DNA of 64,000 nucleotides from Autumnicola sp041679265 (GCF_041679265.1 NZ_JBGFSM010000006.1:124001-188000), one strand, 5' to 3'. Positions 1-10,192 are shown, counted from the first letter of the stretch. Program-made: numbers and translations. Notes: generated from the sequence alone by a model not told the origin.

Positions 1-1730
1 TAGCCATAGACAAATAAGTATAATCCCTGTTATAAATGTTCCCGCCCAGAGTCCCATCCAGGGAGAAATCTTCAAATTTTTTGCTGTATCTTCCAATCAG
101 TTCATAGTTCATTTCCTTATTTTGATATTTTCCTATAAAATAGCCCGGGGTATCTTTCCCCCCAAAAGCCGTTCTGTCATCAATATTCTGGGTATACATG
201 TCTGAACGCAATGCCCCGGTAATCTCAATTTCCGGAGTAAGCTGGTATGCAAGGCTCACATCGCCAAAGAACCTGTCGCGATTATCTGTAGAATAATTTT
301 CGTAGGCTTCAAAATATGGATTATTCCAGTACAGGGGTTCAAAATCATCAATTTCACCTGTTTCACTATTTGGTGTTTCCAGGTTCCAATGAAGAAAGGT
401 CCCATCATCATACTGGTAATCCTTCAATCTTTCCATATCAAGATTTCTCTGGAACCATTGATTTACATAGGCAACCCCAAACTCTGAGCCCTGTTGTGGC
501 CTTATGGCACTATTTCTTGCATAGTTGATGTTGGTGGAAACCCTAAGGTTCTCAAGGATATCAAGGCTGGCGTTCAAACTAATGTTGTTTCGGTTCAAAT
601 GCGTGTTTGGTTCCACTCCCTCAATACGTGTATCATTCAGGCTAAGCCGGTAAGTTGTATTTTCACTCCCCCCGGAAACACTTATTGTATTATTAAAATT
701 CCAGCCGGTTTCATAATAATTTTCAATATTGTCTGGATGAGGGACAAAAGGCGTTAACTGCCCATAGGTTGGATCCTGCGGATAAAAACTAAAGACCTGG
801 CGAACGGGAGTTCCATCCATTCTTGGGCCCCAGCTTTCATCATAGTTTAATTGCACATAAGGATCCCCGTTATCTAAAGTGGGAAATTCAAGGCTGGAAC
901 CGGCGCCATATAAATTTTGCTTCGGAAGAAAATTTCCCGCAATTTCAGCGGTTGCTGAAGAATTCAATTCCACCCGAATATCCTTCATTCCCCTTTTTCC
1001 TTTTTTGGTGGTGATCATAATCACCCCGTATTGCCCTCTTATTCCATACAAAGCTGAAGCTGTTGGGCCTTTTAAAACATTTATGGTCAATATCTGATGG
1101 ATTAATATCCTGCCCAAGGTTTCCATAATCTGCACCAGCGCTTCCCGCAAAGTTGGAATTGGAAATAGGCGTACCATCTACCACTATTAAAGGTTCCCCT
1201 CCGCCGGTAATAGAATTTACACCACGTATTTTGATTTTTTGAGTGCCTCCCATACTGGCACCCGAAGAACCGGTAACCTGCACCCCGGCAACGCGGCCGG
1301 AAAGTGCTCCAATTACATTTTGATTATTGGTGATATTAATATCTTCACCCTCTACCTCCTGGGTGGAATAACCCAGGGATTTTTTATCCCTGGAAATATT
1401 CAGGGCAGTCACCACCACCTCATCAAGACTTTCCAGGTCTTCACCCATGCTTACATTGATAACCGCCTGGCCATTAACTGCGATTTCCCGGGTTTCAAAA
1501 CCCACTGAGGAAAAGACAAGAACAGCATCTTCATCTACCTCAATAGAATAATTTCCGTCAAAATCGGTTACGGTTCCCTGGTTCGTTCCCTGCACCATGA
1601 CGGTTACCCCAGGCAAGGCTAAATTATTTTCTGCAGAGGTCACCTGGCCGGAAACAACTCTTTCCTGGCCATACATGCCCGTGATTTGAAACAAAATCAA
1701 ACAGAGCAATAACGTAATTTTGTTTTTCAT
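1..1730 (-). pseudogene. SusC/RagA-type TonB-dependent outer-membrane receptor, 5' part, frame broken, runs off window
   Basis: The gene encodes the N-terminal half of a SusC-like porin, which imports oligosaccharides or peptides with a SusD lipoprotein partner. From the start at 1730 there is a signal peptide (MKNKITLLLCLILFQITGMYG), a carboxypeptidase-D-regulatory-like domain (about residues 25-95), a TonB-box-like LDEVVVTAL, and the plug domain. The frame is lost after NPSDID near 1085-1096. The neighbouring frame resumes immediately with INVLKGPTASALYG, the typical plug motif, and stays open to base 1. The spacing fits a loss of two bases, since IETINVLKG would be expected. The result is either a pseudogene or a sequencing error. 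The SusD partner, if present, lies beyond the left edge. Confidence 0.85.
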
Positions 1731-1902
1731 TGATTAAAATTTTTTGATTGATTAGTAAACCTATATTTGTAAAAACCAGTTTTATATATTGTTAATTTTT
1801 TACAAATAATAAAGCAATATACTTAAAAATACATTATTAATTTAACTTTATATTGATGTATTGCGCGTGTAATCCTAAAATTTATCTTAATAATAATTTA
1901 AA

Positions 1903-3258
1903 ATGAGAAATTTGTTATTTTTTCAGTTATGCGAAGTGATTTTCAGAAAAATGTTGTTTTCATTGTTTCTATTTCCAATGCTGGTTTTTTGTATTTCCTG
2001 TTCTTCAGTAAAGCGATTTAACCGGAACATTGAAAAAACATTTACTACAGATCCTGTTTTTGAAAATGGTTTTGCAGGATTTGCTTTATACGATCCTGTA
2101 AAGGAAGAATTTCTTTATACCCATAACGCCGGGAAATATTTTACCCCGGCTTCCAACACCAAACTTTTCACATTTTACACCGGCCTGAAGATCTTAGGAG
2201 ATTCTGTTCCGGCCCTTCAGTATACTTATAAAGGAGACAGCCTTGTTTTTACCGGCACCGGCGACCCTTCTTTCTTAAACCCGAAATTGCCAGAATCCAA
2301 CGTGCTTTCATTTTTAAGAAATTCAGGTAAAAAACTATATTATCTGCCCCCGGTTTATACGGAAAAATATTTAGGGCCGGGTTGGGCCTGGGACGACTAT
2401 GATGCATATTATTCGGCTGAGAGGACGGTGTTTCCGGTGTATGGAAACCTTGTAAATTTTAAATTTGGTACAAGGGACACTCTTCCTCAAATTTATCCGG
2501 AAGCATTCCGTGATTCGTTATTCATTTTAAAAAGAATACCAAAAGATGACAATATTGGCCGTAGTATAGAAAGTAACAAATTTACATATCAAAACTTTCC
2601 AAGACCTGAAGAAGACGAACAAAATGTCCCGCTGAAATTTTCTTCAGCCTTACTCGTAAACCTTCTTAGCGACACCCTGCACAAGGAGGTGAAGATTTTA
2701 AAGGCAAAGCCACAACAACTTCAGCTAAACAAAACACTTTACAGCATTCCCGCAGATAGTATGTATAAACGCATGCTGGAAGTGAGCGATAATTTTATTG
2801 CTGAACAAATCCTGCTTATGGCAGCCCATAAAATTTCAGACACTTTAAAAACTAGAATCGCAATTGATTATATGAAGGAGCATTATTTAAAGGATTTACC
2901 AGATGAACCTATGTGGTACGACGGTTCCGGCCTTTCCCGCTATAATCTTTTTACTCCCCGCACTATGGTAAAACTGCTTGAAAAAATTCTTGCTGAAGTG
3001 CCGCAGGAAAAACTTTTCAGCATGATGGCTACGGGTGGTAAATCTGGTACGCTCGAAAATTATTATAAAGCTGAAGAACCCTACCTTTTTGCGAAAACCG
3101 GAACCTTAAGAAACAATCACAGCCTTAGCGGTTATATAAAAACCGATAGCGGCAGGGTGCTAATTTTTAGCTTTATGAACAGTAATTATACCGTGCCTAG
3201 CTCCAGCCTAAAACGCGAAATGGAAGAAATCATCCAGATTGTAAAAGAGAAATATTAG
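1903..3258 (+). CDS. D-alanyl-D-alanine carboxypeptidase/endopeptidase, PBP4 (DacB, peptidase S13) family lipoprotein
   Basis: This is a penicillin-binding protein of the PBP4 class, which trims or opens peptidoglycan cross-links in the periplasm. The three active-site motifs are visible: SNTK (SxxK, about residue 84), SDN (SxN, in EVSDNFIAEQ) and KTG (in FAKTGTLRNN). The length of about 450 residues fits the family. A hydrophobic stretch ending in CISC/SS near residue 33 suggests a lipoprotein. A GTG at 1936 or ATG at 1951 would give a more normal signal peptide than the ATG at 1903. It is followed in the same direction by an LD-carboxypeptidase, so the pair probably serves cell-wall turnover. 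Confidence 0.88.
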   Translation: MRNLLFFQLCEVIFRKMLFSLFLFPMLVFCISCSSVKRFNRNIEKTFTTDPVFENGFAGFALYDPVKEEFLYTHNAGKYFTPASNTKLFTFYTGLKILGDSVPALQYTYKGDSLVFTGTGDPSFLNPKLPESNVLSFLRNSGKKLYYLPPVYTEKYLGPGWAWDDYDAYYSAERTVFPVYGNLVNFKFGTRDTLPQIYPEAFRDSLFILKRIPKDDNIGRSIESNKFTYQNFPRPEEDEQNVPLKFSSALLVNLLSDTLHKEVKILKAKPQQLQLNKTLYSIPADSMYKRMLEVSDNFIAEQILLMAAHKISDTLKTRIAIDYMKEHYLKDLPDEPMWYDGSGLSRYNLFTPRTMVKLLEKILAEVPQEKLFSMMATGGKSGTLENYYKAEEPYLFAKTGTLRNNHSLSGYIKTDSGRVLIFSFMNSNYTVPSSSLKREMEEIIQIVKEKY

Positions 3259-3318
3259 AAATTAATTCTGCAAAAAGGCTCTAAAATGCCTATTTTCGGG
3301 ATACACGAAGCTTGTAAA

Positions 3319-4368
3319 ATGAAAAGAAGAAATTTTCTACGCAATATTGGAACAGCAGGAATGGCTATTCCGCTTAGTTCTTTCAGCAGCAATTTTAACT
3401 TTCACATTTCAGAAGAAATCATCCGTCCGCAGGCGCTTAAAGAAGGGGATACCATTGGCATTATTAGCCCGGCCAGCGCTATTTTTGAATCTGAGCCTTA
3501 CGATATTGCCCGGGAATCTTTTGAAGCGATGGGGTTAAAAGTAAAATTCGGGCAATTTACCAGGAGCAGGTATGGCCACCTGGCAGGAACCGATGAACAA
3601 CGTGCTGCTGAACTTAATGCTATGTTTGCCGATAAATCTATAAATGCTATTATTGCGCTTAGGGGCGGTTCCGGCTCTGCCCGCATCCTGGATAAACTGG
3701 ATTATAACCTGATCAAAAAGAACCCGAAAATTTTTATTGGCTATAGCGATATTACTGCTTTACACCTGGCAATTTTTGAAATGACCAGATTGATAACCTT
3801 CCACGCTCCAGTAGCGGTTTCTACATGGAATTCTTTTAGCGCCACCCATCTTAAGGATATTCTTTTTAACAAAGACATGCCGGTATTAATGAATCCTTCA
3901 GAGAAAGGAGATGAATTGGTGCAAACTCAAAACCGAATTCGTACAATTACTCCAGGAACAGTAAAAGGCAGGCTGCTGGGAGGAAACCTTTCCGTATTAA
4001 CCGGAATTATGGGAAGCGAATATTTTCCGACAGACTGGAAAGGGAAAATTCTGTATATAGAAGATGTGGGCGAAAAGATTTATGCGGTAGACCGTATGAT
4101 GTCCCAGTTGCGCCTGGGCGGTGTGCTGAAGCAAGTAAGCGGATTCGTTTTTGGAAAATGCACCGACTGTGATCCCGGCGGCAGCGGCTACGGCTCCCTC
4201 ACCCTGGAAGAAGTGCTGGATTCGTATATAAAACCTCTGGATATCCCTGCGTTCACGGGCGCAATGATTGGCCATATTGATGATAACATGACCATTCCCA
4301 ATGGTATTCATGCTGAAATTAATGCTGAAAAAGGTTCCATTAAATTACTACAGCCAGCTGTGGTATAA
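3319..4368 (+). CDS. LD-carboxypeptidase (peptidase S66, murein tetrapeptide carboxypeptidase)
   Basis: This family removes the terminal D-Ala from murein tetrapeptides during peptidoglycan recycling. Family landmarks are LRGGSGSARILDKLD (the nucleophile-Ser region, normally RGGYGS), EDVGEKIYAVDRMMSQL (catalytic Glu) and GHIDDNMTIPNG (catalytic His). I prefer the ATG at 3319 because it opens with MKRRNFLRN followed by a hydrophobic run, which looks like a twin-arginine export signal. An upstream ATG at 3286 is in frame. Export would place the enzyme in the periplasm, unlike cytoplasmic E. coli LdcA. The gap to the PBP4-type gene upstream is about 60 bases. Confidence 0.88.
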   Translation: MKRRNFLRNIGTAGMAIPLSSFSSNFNFHISEEIIRPQALKEGDTIGIISPASAIFESEPYDIARESFEAMGLKVKFGQFTRSRYGHLAGTDEQRAAELNAMFADKSINAIIALRGGSGSARILDKLDYNLIKKNPKIFIGYSDITALHLAIFEMTRLITFHAPVAVSTWNSFSATHLKDILFNKDMPVLMNPSEKGDELVQTQNRIRTITPGTVKGRLLGGNLSVLTGIMGSEYFPTDWKGKILYIEDVGEKIYAVDRMMSQLRLGGVLKQVSGFVFGKCTDCDPGGSGYGSLTLEEVLDSYIKPLDIPAFTGAMIGHIDDNMTIPNGIHAEINAEKGSIKLLQPAVV

Positions 4369-4379
4369 AACTATATCCA

Positions 4380-5900
4380 ATGAAAAATGAAAAGGATTTT
4401 ATTGCCCATATTGCTAAAGCTTATCATCCAAAAGGAGATTACATCTATTTAGGTGCAGGAATGTACAATGGAAAAACGCTTCCAGAAGCCGCAGTAAAAA
4501 TTCCTTTAAAAACAATGAACCGGCATGGGCTTATAGCAGGTGCCACGGGAACAGGAAAAACCAAAACCCTCCAGATCCTTGCAGAAAACCTTTCAGAAAA
4601 AGGTGTTCCCGTGCTGTTAATGGATGTAAAGGGCGATCTTAGTGGGATTGCAAAAGCGTCTGATGGCGAGGAGTTTTTATATGAACGCCATAAAAAAATA
4701 GGATTCCCCTATAAACCCAATGCCAGCCCTGTTGAGTTCTTAAGTATTTCTGAACAGAACGGGGTTAAACTTCGTGCTACTATAAGTGAGTTTGGCCCGG
4801 TTTTGCTTTCCAGGATTTTAGATGTAACTCCCACCCAGGCAGGGATTATGTCAATAATTTTTAAATATTGTGACGACCACCAACTCCCCCTGCTCGACCT
4901 TAAAGATTTAAAGAAAGTTTTGCAATATGTTACAGATGAAGGCCGTGAGGAAATTGAAAAAGATTACGGCCGTATCTCTTCTGCTTCCACCGGCGCAATT
5001 TTACGTAAAATCATTGGCCTGGAACAGCAGGGCGCAGCGCGCTTCTTTGGGGAACGTTCTTTTGAAGTAAAGGATCTAACACGTAAGGATGAAAATGGCG
5101 AAGGCTATATTAACATTATAAGACTTACCGATATACAGGATAAGCCTGCTTTATTTTCTACTTTTATGCTAAGCCTGCTGGCCGAAATCTATACTACCTT
5201 TCCCGAAAAAGGAGATAGTGATAAGCCGGAACTCGTCATGTTCATTGATGAAGCCCACCTCATATTTGACGAAGCTTCAGAAGCTTTACAAAACCAGATT
5301 GAGAGTATCATTAAACTTATACGCTCTAAAGGTGTGGGAATTTATTTTGTAACCCAAAATCCTACAGATGTTCCTGCGGAAGTCTTAGGACAGTTAGGAC
5401 TAAAGATCCAGCATGCGCTACGGGCCTTTACCGCAAAAGATCGGAAAGCGATCAAACTCACAGCAGAAAATTATCCGGAATCAGAATATTACGATACAAA
5501 AAATGAGATTACAGCGTTAGGTATTGGAGAGGCCCTGGTAACAGCACTGGATGAAAAAGGCAGGCCTTCACCTCTTGCGGCAACTATGTTGAGAGCTCCC
5601 ATGAGTAGAATGGATATTCTCAGCCCTTCAGAATTAGAGGAAATTGCCAGCAATTCTGCATTAACAGCTAAATACAATGAAAGCATTGACAGGGAGAGCG
5701 CTTATGAACTTCTGAATAAAAAAATAGCAGAGGCAACCAGGGAACAGGCCGTGGAAAAAGCAAAAAAAGAACGTAAAAAAGTAAGCAAAACAACAACCCA
5801 TAGAAGCTCCGGAAAAACCGAAGGAGCCATTATAAAAGTGTTAACCAGCGCCACATTTATACGAGGTGTAATGGGCGTTTTAAACAAATTATTGAAATAA
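4380..5900 (+). CDS. HerA-like ATPase, DUF853 (YjgR) family
   Basis: This 506-residue P-loop ATPase belongs to the HerA/FtsK-related DUF853 group. Walker A is GATGTGKTKT (about residues 54-63) and Walker B is VMFIDEAHLIFDE (about residue 285). It also has FVTQNPTDVPAEVLGQLGLK, a characteristic YjgR segment. The C-terminus is lysine/arginine-rich (about residues 450-485) and could contact nucleic acid or membrane. The cellular role of YjgR proteins is not settled, and a DNA-helicase function is only inferred from HerA. The gene starts 11 bases after the LD-carboxypeptidase gene and probably shares its transcript. Confidence 0.88.
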   Translation: MKNEKDFIAHIAKAYHPKGDYIYLGAGMYNGKTLPEAAVKIPLKTMNRHGLIAGATGTGKTKTLQILAENLSEKGVPVLLMDVKGDLSGIAKASDGEEFLYERHKKIGFPYKPNASPVEFLSISEQNGVKLRATISEFGPVLLSRILDVTPTQAGIMSIIFKYCDDHQLPLLDLKDLKKVLQYVTDEGREEIEKDYGRISSASTGAILRKIIGLEQQGAARFFGERSFEVKDLTRKDENGEGYINIIRLTDIQDKPALFSTFMLSLLAEIYTTFPEKGDSDKPELVMFIDEAHLIFDEASEALQNQIESIIKLIRSKGVGIYFVTQNPTDVPAEVLGQLGLKIQHALRAFTAKDRKAIKLTAENYPESEYYDTKNEITALGIGEALVTALDEKGRPSPLAATMLRAPMSRMDILSPSELEEIASNSALTAKYNESIDRESAYELLNKKIAEATREQAVEKAKKERKKVSKTTTHRSSGKTEGAIIKVLTSATFIRGVMGVLNKLLK

Positions 5901-5906
5901 TCTGCA

Positions 5907-6464
5907 ATGAAAAAAAACCTGCTACTTCTACTATTATCCGGAGCGATGTTGTTTTCATGTAATAATGATGAGCATGATCCTTACCTTATCACCACCACCC
6001 AGGTAGGAAAATTAAAAAGAGAAACACAGCTTAACCAGCTGGATTCCATTTTTAAGGAAGATTCCATTATTACCCAAACCAGCGGAGCAGAACAACTAAG
6101 GTCTACAGACGAGATTCGCATTTACGAAAAAGGAGGACAGCCACTATTGTACCTGGAACCACTTCAGGAATTCGATTCTACAAGCACCATTGGATATATA
6201 AGGATTATGGACCCTCGCTATGAAACTAAAGAAGGGCTTAGTGTGGGCAGCACTTTTAAAGATATAGTAACCCATTACAATATTTCCAGGATCGAGAATA
6301 CCATGACCTCTGCCGTGGTTTTTCTGGATGATATTAATGCTTATGTAACCATAGATAAAAAGGAGCTACCTTCCAGCCTCAGGTATGATACCGAAACTAA
6401 AATAAGAGCCTCACAAATTCCCGATGATGCCCGGTTTAAATACTTTATGGTCTATTGGAATTAG
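5907..6464 (+). CDS. hypothetical lipoprotein, 185 aa
   Basis: The signal peptide MKKNLLLLLLSGAMLFSC has a clear lipobox (LFSC) and is followed by an acidic Asn/Asp stretch, so the product should be a lipid-anchored envelope protein. The mature part is a mix of short charged and beta-like stretches, including TTQVGKLKRETQLNQLDSIF, GLSVGSTFKDIVTHYNISRI and AVVFLDDINAYVTIDKKELP. I do not recognise a characterised domain. It starts 6 bases after the HerA-like ATPase gene, so the two are probably co-transcribed. Confidence 0.75.
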   Translation: MKKNLLLLLLSGAMLFSCNNDEHDPYLITTTQVGKLKRETQLNQLDSIFKEDSIITQTSGAEQLRSTDEIRIYEKGGQPLLYLEPLQEFDSTSTIGYIRIMDPRYETKEGLSVGSTFKDIVTHYNISRIENTMTSAVVFLDDINAYVTIDKKELPSSLRYDTETKIRASQIPDDARFKYFMVYWN

Positions 6465-6544
6465 GAATTCCCAAAAAATGTTAAGCTCTTTAAATGGTTA
6501 AAGAGGATTCGCTAACTTTATACAATAACCAATAATTTAATATA

Positions 6545-6742
6545 ATGATTAAGATTATAGGATTAATTATGACTATTGGAGGCGCAATTGCTCTGGTTTT
6601 TGGCGTATTAGGAATTTTTGGCAGTATTGCCTTAATGTTTAGCCCCTGGGCACTTACCATTCTTGGAGTAATTTTCTTTTTTGCCGGAATTTCCCTTATT
6701 AAAAGAAGAAGCGATAATGAAGCAGTGAATACACAAAGATAA
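6545..6742 (+). CDS. small two-helix membrane protein, 65 aa
   Basis: The 65-residue product consists almost entirely of two hydrophobic helices (about residues 4-27 and 32-52) with a short loop, ending in a basic, polar tail (KRRSDNEAVNTQR). The family is not recognised. Support comes from the clean hydrophobic pattern, its position behind co-directional genes, and a strong intrinsic terminator starting 19 bases after its stop codon. Confidence 0.6.
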   Translation: MIKIIGLIMTIGGAIALVFGVLGIFGSIALMFSPWALTILGVIFFFAGISLIKRRSDNEAVNTQR

Positions 6743-6761
6743 AGGTGAATTTGGCCAGTAT

Positions 6762-6797
6762 AAAAAAGGTTCCGGGCAATCCGGAACCTTTTTTTTT
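6762..6797. terminator. bidirectional intrinsic terminator
   Basis: A perfect 14-bp stem (6762-6775 with 6781-6794) encloses a 5-base loop. It has an A-run on the left and a T-run on the right, so it can stop transcription both of the small membrane-protein gene (+) and of ftsZ (-). The core of each arm is ggttccgg / ccggaacc. Confidence 0.9.
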
Positions 6798-6812
6798 AAA
6801 TTAATACAGGTG

Positions 6813-8807
6813 TTAATCTACATTATCATGTAGAAAAGAATTATTTTTTCTGAACTGTAGGTCGTCATTATCATCTTTCCCTAGGCTGGTCCTGGAAAGT
6901 TTCCCTTCCCCGGGCTTGGTCTGGTCAAGGTCCACCCCCTGACGCTTATAAGCAGGCTGCTTTTCTATCTCGTCAATTTGAGCGGCATTACTCCGGAATT
7001 TATAATTGAACTCCTTCATTTTTGCACGCCGTTCTGCTGCACGCTCAATAAGCATTTCTGAAATAGGATTATTAAAAGGATCTTCATCATCTGTATGCTC
7101 CCGCTTTTCTGGCTGTGGAGCCACTGTTTTCTTTTCAAAAGCTATGGTTTCATCTTTAGGCTCTTCTTTTTTTACAGGTTTTGAATTTTCAAGTTTCTGC
7201 TCGAACTCCATATAATCATCCAGGCTGTAACGCTTCACGCCTTTTGCTGAATTCTCTGTTACCGGGATAATTTCTACAGGCTCATTTACTTCTATATTCC
7301 TGGTCTCCCGGCTACTTCTTTGATCTTCCTTATTATTTTCTTCAGGTTTAGCCTGCCGCGAAGCAGCCGGTTTCACCTCTTTATTTTCTTCATTTACAGG
7401 GAAGTCGAAAGTAAACATAATTTGATCTTCATTTTCTGAAGCTTCATCTTCAGTCTCCTTCATCTCTGACTGATGAGCTTCTTCAGAAGTATCATTAATA
7501 ACAAAATCTTCAGGATCAATTTCTTCATAAACCACTTCCATTTTTTTTGCAAATGGTGGGGTATAAAGGTTATTTTCCTTTTTTACTTCCTTTTTTACTT
7601 CCTGTTTAGGAGCAATATTGCCAACCTCATCCACTTCTTCAGCTTCATCATCCAGAGTGTGAACAATTTTATTTTCTTTAGGCTCCTCAGGAGTTTCCGG
7701 CTTATCTTCTAACGCAGGTGAATAATAACCAGTTTTTTTAGTGGTTAGCTCATGCTCTGCTTTTTGTTCATCTTCCAGCGTATGGATGATCTTTTTTGCT
7801 TCGGTATTTACAATATCATCCTGCTGTTCCACATTAAAACCCGTAGCGATAATGGTAACAGAGATGGCATCGTCAAGTTCTTCATCTTCTCCCACTCCCA
7901 TAATGATATTGGCACTATGCCCGGCTTCTGCCTGTATATGGTCATTAATTTCCCCAATTTCATCAATAGTAATTTCTTCTGAACCAGAGACGATAAGCAG
8001 CAATACATTTTGAGCACCAGTAATTTTATTGTCATTAAGCAATGGGGAATCCAATGCCTTCTTAATGGCATCATTCGCCCTGTCTGCCCCAGAAGCACTT
8101 GCAGAACCCATTATGGCAGTACCACTATTGCTTAAAACAGTTTTGGCATCACGAAGGTCAATATTCTGGGTATAGTGATGGGTAATCACCTCTGCAATAC
8201 CTCTGGAAGCCGTTGCCAGCACTTCATCGGCCTTAGAGAAACCAGCTTTAAAGCCAAGGTTCCCATACACTTCGCGAAGTTTGTTATTATTAATTACAAT
8301 AAGAGAATCTACATGAGACCGGAGTTTCTCCACCCCCAGTTGAGCCTGTTCATTCCGCATTTTCCCTTCAAACTGAAAAGGGATTGTACAGATACCCACC
8401 GTGAGAATTCCCATTTCCTTCGCCTGTTTGGCAATTACCGGGGCTGCTCCAGTACCGGTACCTCCGCCCATTCCAGCGGTGATAAACACCATTTTGGTAT
8501 TTACATCCAGCATTTGCTTAATCTCGTCAAAACTCTCCACTGCAGCCTGCTCCCCTACACTGGGATTTGCGCCTGCACCAAGTCCTTCAGTAAGACTTAC
8601 CCCCAGCTGGATCTTATTGGGAACGGGGCTGTTTTCCAATGCCTGGGCATCGGTATTACAAACCACAAAATCCACTCCCTTAATTCCTAACTGGAACATA
8701 TGGTTAATGGCATTGCTACCACCTCCTCCTACGCCAATAACTTTTATAACGTTTGACTGATTTTTGGGTAAATCGAATGAAATGTCTCCAAACTCTGTAC
8801 TGCTCAT
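6813..8807 (-). CDS. ftsZ: cell division GTPase FtsZ
   Basis: FtsZ is the tubulin homologue that polymerises with GTP into the Z-ring at the division site. The N-terminal GTPase domain is standard: GVGGGGSNAINHM near residue 26, the tubulin signature GGGTGTG at 114-120, and GFSKADEVL in the T7-loop region. The protein is 664 residues, against about 380 in E. coli. Roughly residues 335-650 form a highly charged Glu/Lys/Pro-rich linker. The C-terminal tail (KNNSFLHDNVD) would be the docking peptide. It is the last gene of the dcw cluster, 26 bases after ftsA, and is followed by the bidirectional terminator. Confidence 0.98.
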   Translation of the reverse strand: MSSTEFGDISFDLPKNQSNVIKVIGVGGGGSNAINHMFQLGIKGVDFVVCNTDAQALENSPVPNKIQLGVSLTEGLGAGANPSVGEQAAVESFDEIKQMLDVNTKMVFITAGMGGGTGTGAAPVIAKQAKEMGILTVGICTIPFQFEGKMRNEQAQLGVEKLRSHVDSLIVINNNKLREVYGNLGFKAGFSKADEVLATASRGIAEVITHHYTQNIDLRDAKTVLSNSGTAIMGSASASGADRANDAIKKALDSPLLNDNKITGAQNVLLLIVSGSEEITIDEIGEINDHIQAEAGHSANIIMGVGEDEELDDAISVTIIATGFNVEQQDDIVNTEAKKIIHTLEDEQKAEHELTTKKTGYYSPALEDKPETPEEPKENKIVHTLDDEAEEVDEVGNIAPKQEVKKEVKKENNLYTPPFAKKMEVVYEEIDPEDFVINDTSEEAHQSEMKETEDEASENEDQIMFTFDFPVNEENKEVKPAASRQAKPEENNKEDQRSSRETRNIEVNEPVEIIPVTENSAKGVKRYSLDDYMEFEQKLENSKPVKKEEPKDETIAFEKKTVAPQPEKREHTDDEDPFNNPISEMLIERAAERRAKMKEFNYKFRSNAAQIDEIEKQPAYKRQGVDLDQTKPGEGKLSRTSLGKDDNDDLQFRKNNSFLHDNVD

Positions 8808-8833
8808 ATATTCAATTTTACTGGTTGTATATT

Positions 8834-10189
8834 TTATTCTGCGTTATCTAAAAAATCTTTAAATTTCTCTGCCCACTTATCAAAAATGCTTTTCCTGGGC
8901 TGTTTTTCGCGGTGCCCAATGTTTTCACGGGAAGCAATTTCATCTTCCGGCTCATCAGAAAGTTCCTCCCCAGGCTCGTGGGCATCATCTTCTTTTTTTA
9001 GCACCACTTCTTCCTGAAAACGGCTTTTGCTTTGTTCCAGGCTATTCATTACCAATCCTACCGCTGTAGCATATACGGGGCTGGTGGTCTCGGTATCATT
9101 TGTACCGGCAAGGTGCTCGTTAGGATAACCAATCCTGGTATCCATCCCGGTAATATATTCTGCCAGTTGCTTAAGGTGCTTTAATTGTGCGCCCCCACCC
9201 GTTAACACCATTCCTGCAATTAATTTTTTCTTTTGCTCTTCATGGCCGTAATTCTTGATCTCCAGGTAAACCTGCTCAATAATTTCCACTACACGTGCAT
9301 GGATAATTTTGGAAAGGTTTTTAAGCGTAATTTCTTTGGGTTCCCTTCCGCGCAAACCTGGAATGGAAACAATCTCATTATCCTTGTTTTCTCCCGGCCA
9401 GGCAGAGCCAAATTTAATCTTGAGCAATTCAGCTTGTTTTTCAATTATTGAGCAACCTTCCTTAATGTCTTCGGTAATTACATTTCCCCCAAAAGGAATC
9501 ACCGCGGTATGCCTGATAATACCATCTTTAAAAATTGCCAGATCTGTGGTACCGCCACCTATATCGATTAAAGCAACGCCGGCCTCTTTCTCTTCCTGGC
9601 TTAAAACGGCATTTGCCGAAGCCAGAGGTTCCAGCGTAATGGCTGATAACTCAAGGCCGGCACTTTTTACACATCTGCCAATATTCCTGATGGAAGACAC
9701 CTGGCCCACCACCACGTGAAAATTGGCTTCCAACCTGCCGCCATACATTCCAATTGGCTCTTTAATTTCAGCCTGCCCATCTACTTTAAATTCCTGCGGA
9801 AGCACATGTATAATTTCTTCTCCCGGAAGCATTACCAGTTTGTGCACCTGGTTGCAAAGGGTATGGATATCATCATTATCTATTACCTCTTCAGGGTTTG
9901 GCCTGGTGATATAGTCGCTATGTTGAAGGCTTCTTATATGCTGCCCCGCAATACCAACCACCACATCTTCGATTTTAAGTCCGGAATCTGCTTCAGCTTC
10001 CTGTATAGCCTGCTGGATAGACTGGATGGTTTGCGTGATGTTATTTACCACCCCACGATGCACACCCAGGCTTTTAGACTTGCCAATACCAACAATTTCC
10101 ACTTTGCCGTATTCGTTCTTACGCCCAATCATGGCCACAATCTTGGTGGTTCCTATATCTAATCCTACTGCTATCTCCTTATGTTCCAT
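8834..10189 (-). CDS. ftsA: cell division protein FtsA
   Basis: FtsA is the actin-like ATPase that tethers FtsZ filaments to the membrane. Actin-fold ATP-binding motifs are visible: VGLDIGTTKIVAMIG at the N-terminus, ALIDIGGGTTDLAIF near residue 205, and GMVLTGGGAQLKHL near residue 325. The inserted SHS2 (1C) domain lies at about residues 85-160. The C-terminus (SIFDKWAEKFKDFLDN) looks like the amphipathic membrane-targeting helix, reached through an acidic linker. It sits 3 bases after ftsQ and directly before ftsZ. Confidence 0.97.
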   Translation of the reverse strand: MEHKEIAVGLDIGTTKIVAMIGRKNEYGKVEIVGIGKSKSLGVHRGVVNNITQTIQSIQQAIQEAEADSGLKIEDVVVGIAGQHIRSLQHSDYITRPNPEEVIDNDDIHTLCNQVHKLVMLPGEEIIHVLPQEFKVDGQAEIKEPIGMYGGRLEANFHVVVGQVSSIRNIGRCVKSAGLELSAITLEPLASANAVLSQEEKEAGVALIDIGGGTTDLAIFKDGIIRHTAVIPFGGNVITEDIKEGCSIIEKQAELLKIKFGSAWPGENKDNEIVSIPGLRGREPKEITLKNLSKIIHARVVEIIEQVYLEIKNYGHEEQKKKLIAGMVLTGGGAQLKHLKQLAEYITGMDTRIGYPNEHLAGTNDTETTSPVYATAVGLVMNSLEQSKSRFQEEVVLKKEDDAHEPGEELSDEPEDEIASRENIGHREKQPRKSIFDKWAEKFKDFLDNAE

Positions 10190-10192
10190 AAA

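Noticed and set aside
8175..8690. 171-codon open frame on the plus strand opposite ftsZ
   Set aside because: It lies fully antisense to the conserved GTPase domain, its translation is low in typical protein patterns (many His, Cys, Phe), and it has no promoter or recognisable motif.
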